Positions 56,530 through 64,000 of a stretch of DNA of 64,000 nt are shown piece after piece. The translations under genes were made by a program, and so were the position numbers. The stretch covers positions 137,652,496-137,716,495 of the forward strand of contig CM067369.1 in NCBI GenBank assembly GCA_034401795.1. The letters run 5' to 3'. Origin of the DNA: Chaetoderma sp. LZ-2023a (taxonomy: Eukaryota; Mollusca; Caudofoveata; Chaetodermatida; Chaetodermatidae). Numbering within the stretch: the first letter of the stretch is position 1; each line of letters begins with the position of its first letter. Under the pieces are notes generated by a model, which saw only the letters and a list, made by a program, of their open reading frames with translations, searched no databases and had not been told where the DNA came from.

Positions 56530-56800
56530 CAGAGATTGCAAACCGTCGTCCTCGCATTTCTGTCACAATTTAAATTGTTTTTTTCTGAATATTTTAAGAT
56601 TCTTCAGATTTTTTTATCACACCCAAAATTGTGAAATCCTAGTCTATGGTAACACCCGTTCTTGTGGTAAAATATTTGATAAATCGAACATGTAGTTTCC
56701 GAGATATCAATACTGTAGATCCAGATTTTGTTCTGATTCAGATCTGGGATTTTCATCCGGATCATAGCCAAGGTCTTGTATATAAAATGAATTGTAATGG
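56530..56800 (+). repeat. Interspersed repeat C, second forward copy
   Basis: AGAGATTGCAAACC, GAAATCCTAGTCTATGGT and GTAGTTTCCGAGATATCAAT parallel the blocks at 39780-40060. Confidence 0.65.
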
Positions 56801-56899
56801 TTTAATGAATGTTATGCAATGGAATACCAGAATGTGCAGGCAATGGCATGCCATCGCAAATCACCATGCTTTCGCCAACTTTGAAATGGGCCTTTCATT

Positions 56900-57310
56900 T
56901 TATCCATCATATGACATCATAATCAACTACATGACATGCAGGATGATGTCATGAATGACGTAGATAGGTTTGTCATGAACGCTTAATTGATGACGGGCTA
57001 AGCATTGTTATACGAATTGTATGTATTTACTATTTAATAAAGTTGCTGTTAAATATTTTAAAACTAATTTGACTGGGCGCTGTTGCTGCCATAGGCAGCA
57101 ATATCACCCAGTCAAATTAGTTTCAAAATATTTAACAGCAACTTTATTAAATAGTAAATACATACAATTTCTGGAAATTGCTAGTCAGGCAGTTCAGTGA
57201 TTGATCGATCCCAACATGAACGAGGTGTGGATGGAGCTTAGCTAGAGATGAGTGGTGCATAGCTAAAACTGGAAAGGTCCATTCTGCCCAGAGCCCACCC
57301 CTACCCTTCA
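56900..57310. repeat. Family A palindrome (57045-57139) with both long flanks
   Basis: The palindrome is near perfect: TGCTGTTAAATATTTTAAAA against TTTCAAAATATTTAACAGCA, centre GCTGCCATAGGCAGC. TTTACTATTTAATAAAGTTG before it and AACTTTATTAAATAGTAAAT after it are also mirror images, so here the inverted repeat extends about 40 bp further on each side. Confidence 0.88.
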
Positions 57311-57744
57311 CCACACCCACCCTAGCGAAGGAACCTAATGTGACAGAGTGATTTGCTGTGTCAAAATCACTTGTCTCAGTCAGGTTGTGTTTTGGGATAT
57401 GGTTAGGTTTTTCTACAAATTTATTTTATATGTTAGGGCAGGATAACTTTAAGGGTAACTTTAAGTTGGCACGTAATCAGATGAAATGTATTTCCCGCTG
57501 TTTTTGCACGCGAAACTCAGGTTTGCTTCTGATTAGCCGGACCGCTCGAAAGTTGTGTGTTTGTTTGAAGGATGGTTTAAGATAGCGATTCACTCATATC
57601 CAACTGACAAGTCAACTTTGAAGGAATGATTCCGTGAAAATAAGTATGGAATCCTGTTTGTAGATTTGGCCTGTAGTTTGGATACCGGTCAATTGACGGC
57701 AGATAATGAGGCAGTTCGGACTTTGAGCGCGTATATGGGAGGAA

Positions 57745-57955
57745 CAGTTCTGGGGTGTTTACCTGGGTGTTAACCTGAAGCAGTTCATGGGGTGTCTACC
57801 TGGGTCTTAACCTGAAGCAGTTCATGGGGTGTTTACCTGGGTGTTAACCTAAAGCAGTTCATGGGGTGTTTACCTGAATGTTAACCTGAAGCCGTTTCAT
57901 GGGGTGTTTACTTGGATGTTAACATGAAGCAGTTCATGGGGTGTTTACCTGGATA
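57745..57955 (+). repeat. 37-bp tandem repeat, 6 copies
   Basis: GGGGTGTTTACCTGGGTGTT followed by AACCTGAAGCAGTTCAT, starting at 57752, 57789, 57826, 57863, 57901 and 57938. Confidence 0.93.
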
Positions 57956-57959
57956 GTGT

Positions 57960-58925
57960 ATGAGATTTTTCAGAGACATGGTTCTCTAGTAATGTCATTT
58001 CTGAAACTGTCAGAAATGTTCCCGGTATTGTGTTAAATTTAATCTGTATTTGGACATTTCAATATAAAAGAATTTTATGCTTACCGGACTTCACATAAAT
58101 ATTATGTCAGAAATTAGATAAAAAAAATTTAGTTGGTTAGACCTAGATAAGAAATTTAAATATCTGTAAAATGTATTTAGGGCATTATATTTTATGCTAC
58201 TTATTCTGAGAAAATTTGGAATTTTCCATATTATTAAAGAATATTTTGTCTTTGGGCTACGTCCGTCCCGGTGGTTATAAGGATTACGGGTATTTTATAG
58301 GTAAGGTTGTGATCAGTCATATTTTATTTTCAACTTTGATTCCAGGAGATCCTGGTAATTGTTTCATTGGGTTATTCTTTGAAACGATAAAATGATTTTT
58401 GCATGTGTAGTGTTTAAGGCATTATGTAATATATTCAGTATTTTGCTTATTCCATTTGTATAGATATTCGTTGTGGAACAGTGAACAAACGGTGAGAGAA
58501 TTCATTCATTAAAATTCTTAAACTTAATTTTTATATTATTACTCCCATCCCCCGTCATTCACGCCTATAGTTAAGACAAATTGGATTCATTAAGAACCGG
58601 TGACCTCTAGCAACTGAATTTTCTTTCGACAATCAAATTCTTTTTTCTTCCTTTGGATATTATTGTTAAGGTTTTTCTAAGTCTAAAGTTACTACGTCAC
58701 AATAACATACACATTGTCTCGCAACCCACAATCATGGGTAACTAACGTAGCAAATTTGATTGAATTCTCCCAACTTTGACTTCTTCCATATACAGTTGTG
58801 TTGAAATTGAGGAATCCAGTGTATAGCTCAATCTTATGACGTCATATTCAAATACATCACATTTAGGTTGACGTCACAATCCAGTGTCACAATCCACAAT
58901 AATAATTGTCTTTACTATTTAATAA
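57960..58925. other. Non-coding stretch
   Basis: AT-rich DNA with no supported gene; short open frames only. The last 120 bp contain family A flank sequence. Confidence 0.55.
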
Positions 58926-58929
58926 AGAT

Positions 58930-59008
58930 TCTGTTGAATATTTGGAAAGTAATTTGATTGGGCGTTGTTGCTACCATAGCATACAGTCAAATCAGTTGCA
59001 AAACATGG
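58930..59008. repeat. MITE family A, diverged copy
   Basis: TCTGTTGAATATTTGGAAAG left; AGTCAAATCAGTTGCAAAAC right; centre GTTGTTGCTACC. The downstream flank GTGGAGCTTAGCTAGAGATG is the mirror of the CTCTAGCTAAGC flank of other copies. Confidence 0.75.
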
Positions 59009-59093
59009 ACAAGTGTGGGTGGAGCTTAGCTAGAGATGGGTGGGGCATATCTAAAACTGGATTCATCCATTCAGTCACTGTCATTTTTTATGG

Positions 59094-59302
59094 TTAACCC
59101 TTACCACTCTGATTTCAAAATGTTTAATTTTCAAATTAAATTAAAAGATGAACTGGTTTACATTTTTCAACAATTTTGATGATAGATGGTGCTGTCATAG
59201 ACAGCACCATCTTCCATCAAAATTGTTGAAAAATGTACACCAGTTTCTTTGATATTGACACAATAAAATGTAGAAGATTGACATCAGAGTGCTGAGGGTT
59301 AA
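59094..59302. repeat. Foldback repeat D, copy 2, long hairpin
   Basis: The ends TTAACCCTTACCACTCTGAT and ATCAGAGTGCTGAGGGTTAA are inverted, and the core TTTTTCAACAATTTTGATG/CATCAAAATTGTTGAAAAA with GGTGCTGTCATAGACAGCACC makes a long hairpin with almost no loop. Confidence 0.88.
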
Positions 59303-59394
59303 AGGATTAAAGCTCGCACCTTGTGCAAGAATACAGTACAGCTCATAAATAAGCTGATGTATTTCCAAAACAGACACATGTAAGTAAGAAATGT

Positions 59395-59490
59395 TCTGTT
59401 GAATATTTTGAACGTAATTGGATATGAATATGAAGGCATTTGCTGTCTTGTAATGTCTTCCAATGTAATTATGGTCAAAATATTTTATAA
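59395..59490. repeat. MITE family A, diverged copy
   Basis: CTGTTGAATATTTTGAACGT against ATGGTCAAAATATTTTATAA; the inner part is diverged. Confidence 0.65.
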
Positions 59491-59529
59491 CATTTAAGTT
59501 ATTTTTTATCTATACTGTAATTCTAACTG

Positions 59530-59649
<120 letters not shown>

Positions 59650-59676
59650 TCTTCTTCTTCTTTTCGATCGCTGGTA

Positions 59677-59998
59677 TCACACTTGGAGAGCCGTTCTCAA
59701 GATGAAATCTGTGGTTTTCTGCAGTTCTTCCACAGGCCTATAAAGCTTTTCAAGAAAAGAGGTTGACAAAGACTAGATCTCTTCTCTCAGCAGCTGATAT
59801 GTACTGCAACATTGAAGTATGTGCTCTGTGGTCTGTTCTGCTTCTCCACAAGGACAAGCGGGCGATGTCGTAATGTGGAACCGCCTGTACATGTGTTGGT
59901 TTAGTCTGTTGTGTCCAGTTCTGAGACGAAAAATGGTCACTTGCTCTGGCCTTTAGAGATGATGGTAGGCATCTTCTGATTGAGGTGTTCTATAGTGA
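59677..59998 (-). pseudogene. LINE ORF2 C-terminal end
   Basis: The minus-strand translation includes HYRTPQSEDAYHHL, FRLRTGHNRLNQHMYRRFH and ACPCGEAEQTTEHILQCC, and ends [12 protein letters not shown] before a stop at 59677-59679. The CPCG...EHIL..C pattern is the usual cysteine-histidine tail of I- and Jockey-type LINEs. An in-frame TAG follows AYHHL. Confidence 0.8.
59986..59998 (+). repeat. Left target-site duplication of the Penelope-like element
   Basis: TGTTCTATAGTGA, repeated exactly at 62688-62700. Removing the sequence between them restores a continuous LINE reading (MVTHTESHYRT then PQSEDAYHHL). Confidence 0.9.
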
Positions 59999-60109
59999 TA
60001 TTTTTGTAAAAAGCTTGTAAGATGCTATGTTGTCCTGACACTAACGGTTAGTGTCCGTTGAGTCTGGATGCACTGTTTGCGCGCTCCTTTTATAGTAATC
60101 TTGTACCCG

Positions 60110-60340
60110 ATTGTACCTGATCCTATGTGTATGTACCCGGATTTGGTAGATACATCCCATTGTTGTTGTCGTTTTTGTACCCGACTTGATGTGTAGTTGT
60201 ACCCGATTTGGTAACAATCTGTGTTCTTTATGTACCCGAGTTTTGGTGTACCCGAGTGTTTGTTTTAAATGTGTATTGGTGTACCCGAGTGTGCGTGTAC
60301 CTGAATGTACCCGGTTTGGGAATAAATGCGTACCCGAAAT
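60110..60340 (+). repeat. GTACCCG-motif leader of the Penelope-like element
   Basis: GTACCCG or GTACCxG recurs about a dozen times at irregular spacing (for example TGTACCCGAGTTTTGGTG, TGTACCCGAGTGTTTG). Its role is unknown. Confidence 0.7.
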
Positions 60341-60609
60341 GTATGGTTTTATACATTGGGTTTAAGGGATAGATCTTTAGTAAAAGGTTATAGCGGCATT
60401 GGTCCATTTGTTAGTGGGCCTTTCCATATTTGATCCAGACTCCTGGCGTTTCGTACCCATGTTTGGGTTATACTCATCAGAGGAAATGTGTAGACACTTT
60501 GTCACAGTAGTTTTTACTGGGATGTGTATATTCGAAAATCATTGTATAGTAGTTAAGATGATAAAGTTTTAATCATGCTATAGTTTAGAAGAATGCGTGT
60601 GGTGTTAAG

Positions 60610-60939
60610 ATGGCTGTGGCACACCTAAAGCAAGGCTTCAGGTGGTGCCTCGAGTGCGGCCAGAGTTCCACTAGAACCAGGGACTTCAGAACACATCTTC
60701 GCACCCTACACGATCTTTCAACAACAGCACAGAAAAACATCATCTGCCTCCACAACCCTCACCGCAAGGTGAGCGCTGAGCATATCCAGGCCACATGCGA
60801 GGACAACGCCGCATGCACCTTTACACCTGAGCCGCACTCATCACATAGCCCAGAAAGACGACCTTCATTCACCGCACCAACCGCGACAACTCAGCGACCC
60901 AAACTATTATGTCAAGCAAACAACAGATCTCACCACTAA
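60610..60939 (+). pseudogene. Penelope-like element N-terminal zinc-finger-like region
   Basis: It opens MAVAHLKQGFRWCLECGQSS and continues TRDFRTHLRTLH, a C-x2-C...H-x4-H arrangement like a single C2H2 finger. It is followed by a low-complexity Pro/Thr/Ser stretch. The link to the reverse transcriptase downstream is inferred from position. Confidence 0.5.
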
Positions 60940-60973
60940 CCACGCTGAAAGGGTAGAAACAGCCATCACAGAT

Positions 60974-62048
60974 ATGGTCTTAAGTGGTGAAATCTCAACT
61001 GAGATAGCTAATGGATTAAGAATCGACAATCCAAGGACAGCTAGATTCTATCTATTACCAAAAACACACAAACAATCTATTGGCCCGCTAACACCTGGCA
61101 GACCAATAATTAGTGGTAATAGAAGCCACACTGAACACCTCAGTAGCTTCATCGATGAACACATCAAAATCCACCTACCACAAATCAAGTCTTATGTACG
61201 TGACACCACCGACTTTATCAATAAACTTGAGAATTTTGGACCGGTACCCCCACATGCAATCCTAGTCACTATGGATGTCACATCACTCTATACCAACATT
61301 CCACACAACGATGGGCTTAGAGCAGTCGCACAGTTTTTAAGACAACATGGCTGCCCTGGCACGGTTACAGCAAGAAGACTTCTATCTCTTCTAAAAATTG
61401 TGCTAACTTGCAACAACTTTGAATTCAACAACGAACATTACCTCCAAATCGGAGGCACCGCTACGGGGACAAAAGTTGCTCCAAGCTATGCCATCATCTT
61501 TATGGCAATGCTTGAACAAAAACCTAACCAAACCGGCCCTCTACCTCCGCTATATTGATGACATCTTCATGATTTGGACCTCCGGCTTGGAATCATTGAA
61601 TCAGTTCATCCACATGATGAACAACTCACATCATTCAATCAAGTTCACGGCCGAAAAGTCACAAGTGTCAATCAACTTCTTAGACACCAACGTATTTCTA
61701 TTACCCAATAGACACTTGGGATTTGACCTATACACCAAACCTACCGACACACATGGTTACCTACATTTCTCCTCAGCACATCCAGATTCCACCAAAAAGG
61801 CCAACCCTTTTGGCCAATTGCTAAGAATCAAGAGAATTTGTAGCAGAGATGAAGACTTCCTCAAACATGCGCATAACGTAATACACTATTATGTCATACG
61901 CGGTTACCCAGAAAAAGATCTGGAAAACTGTCTCAACAGAACCCTTGAAAAAACAAGGAAAAATCTACTCTCACCCAACACACAAAAACAAATTTCAACT
62001 CGCATCCCATACATTATGGATTTCCACCCACATAGCAAACTAGCTTAA
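60974..62048 (+). pseudogene. Penelope-like reverse transcriptase
   Basis: Motifs in order: ARFYLLPKTHK, GRPIISGNRSHTEHLSSFID, AILVTMDVTSLYTNIPH, GTATGTKVAPSYAIIFMAML, LRYIDDIFMIW (catalytic YIDD) and SINFLDTNVF. GRPIISG and the GTK.APSYA block are hallmarks of Penelope-type enzymes. Two overlapping frames meet near 61420-61560. Confidence 0.9.
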
Positions 62049-62177
62049 AACGTTATCTTACGCCACTGGGACCAACTACAGAGCAGCCCCAAATGTAGGG
62101 CAACATTCCAGGAACCGCCATTATTTGGTCACAGAAGGAATCCCTCCTCTAAAGACACACTAATAACGGCCAAATTT

Positions 62178-62680
62178 GTGGATGCAAAAACTTTTGGCAT
62201 TCAAGGCAGAAATATCACCAACCCTGTCATTCCATGCAACAAACACAATTGCGCATTTTGTCAACAAATGGACAAAAAACACACATTCAAATGCTCACAC
62301 ACTGGGTTTAACTATCATACCAAAACAAAAACATTCTGTAACACAATGAATGTGGTTTATTTAATAACGTGTAACACATGTTCTAAACAATACATTGGTG
62401 AAACTAAACGAGAATTCCAAATACGTATTAAAGAACATCTTAGGGACATTAAAAACAAAAAAGACACACCAGTAGCCATTCACTTCAATCTCCCTAATCA
62501 CAACACCTCTTCAGTCAATGAATCATTGAGGTGTTCCATCGCGATCCTGAATCCACGGAAGCAACGTCTATCCGTAAGGAACGCGAGAAATTCTGGATCC
62601 ACCAGCTACATAGCATGGACCCAATTGGAATTAATCACGCTGATTGGTGACAATCTCTACCTGAAAGTAGTACAATAAAT
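62178..62680 (+). pseudogene. Penelope-like GIY-YIG endonuclease
   Basis: Cysteine-rich linker residues (CNKHNCAFCQQM, FKCSHTGFNY) precede the GIY-YIG core VVYLITCNTCSKQYIGETKR, then EFQIRIKEHLRDI with the conserved Arg and His. The C-terminal part loses similarity after about 62560. Confidence 0.88.
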
Positions 62681-62687
62681 ACAAAAA

Positions 62688-62700
62688 TGTTCTATAGTGA
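62688..62700 (+). repeat. Right target-site duplication of the Penelope-like element
   Basis: TGTTCTATAGTGA, identical to 59986-59998. Confidence 0.9.
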
Positions 62701-63265
62701 CTCTCTGTATGAGTAACCATGTTTTCTGTCTGATTCTCTTCTGCACCCACCTTTGCCATCTTGTCTGCTTCCTCATTTCCTTGGACTACACAGTGAGGGG
62801 GTCTGCTGTTCTGCTGATGGTATTAGCTGCATGAACCAGTGTTTCGACTTCAGCTGTGTAGTTTGTGCAGTGTTTGCCTGTCGGTATTGCAGCTGACTCA
62901 TGTTGTCCGTTTGGATACTGTATGTGCAGTCCAGCACCTCCGCCCCTAATTGGATCTTTGGCTGATCCATCTGTGTAGATCCTTATCCATGTCTCCTGAG
63001 GGTACATTTCTTCCAGCATGGCTAGGGTCAGGGTCTTCTTGCTCATATCACTGTCCTCATCTTTGGTTGTGAGATGAGGTACTGTGGTTCGAATAGCTAT
63101 GCTCTCTAGTTTGTTTTCCCAGGGTGGAGGATCAAGGGTGTGGTTTGGGTCTTCTATTTGTGCTGGCAACATTTCTTGGTGTTTCCTTTGAAGTGCTTTT
63201 GTCTCTTTCACAAAACTTGATCTTTTAAGTCTTCCTGATGACAACTGTACTTGCCTGATCTTCAT
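62701..63265 (-). pseudogene. LINE RNase H domain
   Basis: The minus-strand frame 62786-63265 contains WIRIYTDGSAKDPIRGGGAG (first catalytic Asp), YTAEVETLVHAA (catalytic Glu) and, after a frame change, VVQGNEEADKMAKVGAEENQ (last Asp region). The three acidic blocks are in the order of cellular-type RNase H. Confidence 0.85.
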
Positions 63266-63326
63266 CGGGTGGTTGTTGAACGATTTGAACTTTGCAGCTT
63301 GGATCAGTGCGCATTCCCTTCCTTTG

Positions 63327-63987
63327 CTAAGTGGGGGGGATTCCTGCTGCCTGCTCCTTTTTGTCTATTGGTGTTGATCTCATTCCACCAGTGATGATGC
63401 GCAGTGCCTGGTTTTGTACTCTGTCGAGGTTCTGTTGATGAGATTTAGCTGCTGTCATCCATGAGCTGGATCCATACTCAAGGTGTGGTCGTGAGGATCC
63501 TTTCATTGGCACCTCACTTTGTTCCTGCCAGCTTCCTCATGATGTTTAGCTTTCTTCTGGCCTTTGCCTCTGCATTCTGGATGTGCTCCTTCCATGTTAA
63601 TCTTCTTTCATAGGTGACTCCCAGGTATGTCTGCTGGTCCTCGTACTCGAGTGGCGTACCGCCCAGTGTCAGATTGCCAACCTTGGTTTAGGTGGACAGT
63701 GAGAATAGCATGGCTGATTGATTTTTTTTTATGGTAATATACCAGCGATTGGCCCAAGCTGTAATTCTGTCCACGGCGAGCTACATTCTGTATGTGGCAG
63801 TCATTGTGTACTCCTCGGTGCACCAGAGTACGAGGTCATCTGCATAGAGGGCTGCTTGGATCCCATTGGGCAGCTCTGCTACAATGTCATTAATGAAGAG
63901 TATGAACAGAGTTGATGATAATACTCCGCCTTGTGGCACCCCTTGTCTCAGCAATACATTCTGTCCAGATTGTCCATCCACCAGCAC
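63327..63987 (-). pseudogene. LINE reverse transcriptase, C-terminal half
   Basis: On the minus strand 63781-63987 reads LRQGVPQGGVLSSTLFILFI then AALYADDLVLWCTEEY, with the catalytic YADD. 63327-63512 reads RPHLEYGSSSWMTAAKSHQQ and RVQNQALRIITGGMRSTPI, the thumb region. The frame changes between these pieces. The N-terminal half would lie beyond 64000. Confidence 0.85.
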
Positions 63988-64000
63988 CCTAGCTCTGCGA

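Larger units (their letters stand above)
59999..62687 (+). mobile_element. Penelope-like retroelement with GIY-YIG endonuclease
   Basis: A 2.7-kb insertion with a 13-bp target duplication. The order is a leader with a dozen or so GTACCCG motifs (60110-60340), an N-terminal C2H2-like segment, a Penelope-type reverse transcriptase, a GIY-YIG endonuclease and an AATAAATACAAAAA end. Penelope-like elements form their own class, apart from LINEs, and prime at nicks made by the GIY-YIG domain. The coding region is in several frames, so it is broken in a few places. It is younger than the LINE it interrupts. Confidence 0.9.

Overview
This is animal (metazoan) nuclear DNA: AT-rich, with spliced exons, LINE, Penelope, DIRS and DNA-transposon remains and very many short interspersed repeats. 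The mix (two DIRS1-type elements, an L2-type LINE, a Penelope-like element with a GIY-YIG domain, Tc1 and hAT-like elements) fits an aquatic invertebrate such as a non-vertebrate deuterostome or a lophotrochozoan. The species cannot be fixed from the sequence.

The one clear host gene is SIL1, the nucleotide exchange factor for the ER chaperone BiP, on the + strand. Nine coding exons at 22584-55901 join in consistent phases (1428 nt, 475 residues plus stop) through GT-AG introns. The protein starts with a signal peptide, carries armadillo-like repeats and ends in KQEL, an ER-retrieval-type tail. The gene spans about 33 kb because its introns are full of mobile DNA; intron 1 alone is 16.2 kb and holds a Tc1 element with an open transposase, an intronless zinc-finger/FEN1-like nuclease/CXC gene, and a whole but broken DIRS element.

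Layout. 1-6730: DIRS element, copy 1, cut by the window edge. 6730-14330: MITEs, an hAT-like element carrying only a zinc-finger exon, and a second pair of hAT-like ends enclosing an L2 LINE. 14330-22190: mostly non-coding with weak coding-like remnants. 22197-22337: possible minus-strand exon of an unrecognised gene, close to the first coding exon of SIL1. 22584-55901: SIL1 and its invaded introns. 56500-59530: MITEs and tandem repeats. 59648-64000: a minus-strand I/Nimb-like LINE with RNase H, into which a Penelope-like element has inserted, leaving a 13-bp target duplication.

Two palindromic MITE families (called A and B here) occur about twenty times each. Two elements carrying CAGG-type termini and a third with CTAGGCTT termini are each flanked by an exact 6-bp direct repeat. 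The best candidate for an undescribed system is the nuclease/CXC gene at 26604-30980.

All identifications come from reading translations and repeats by eye; no database search was run.
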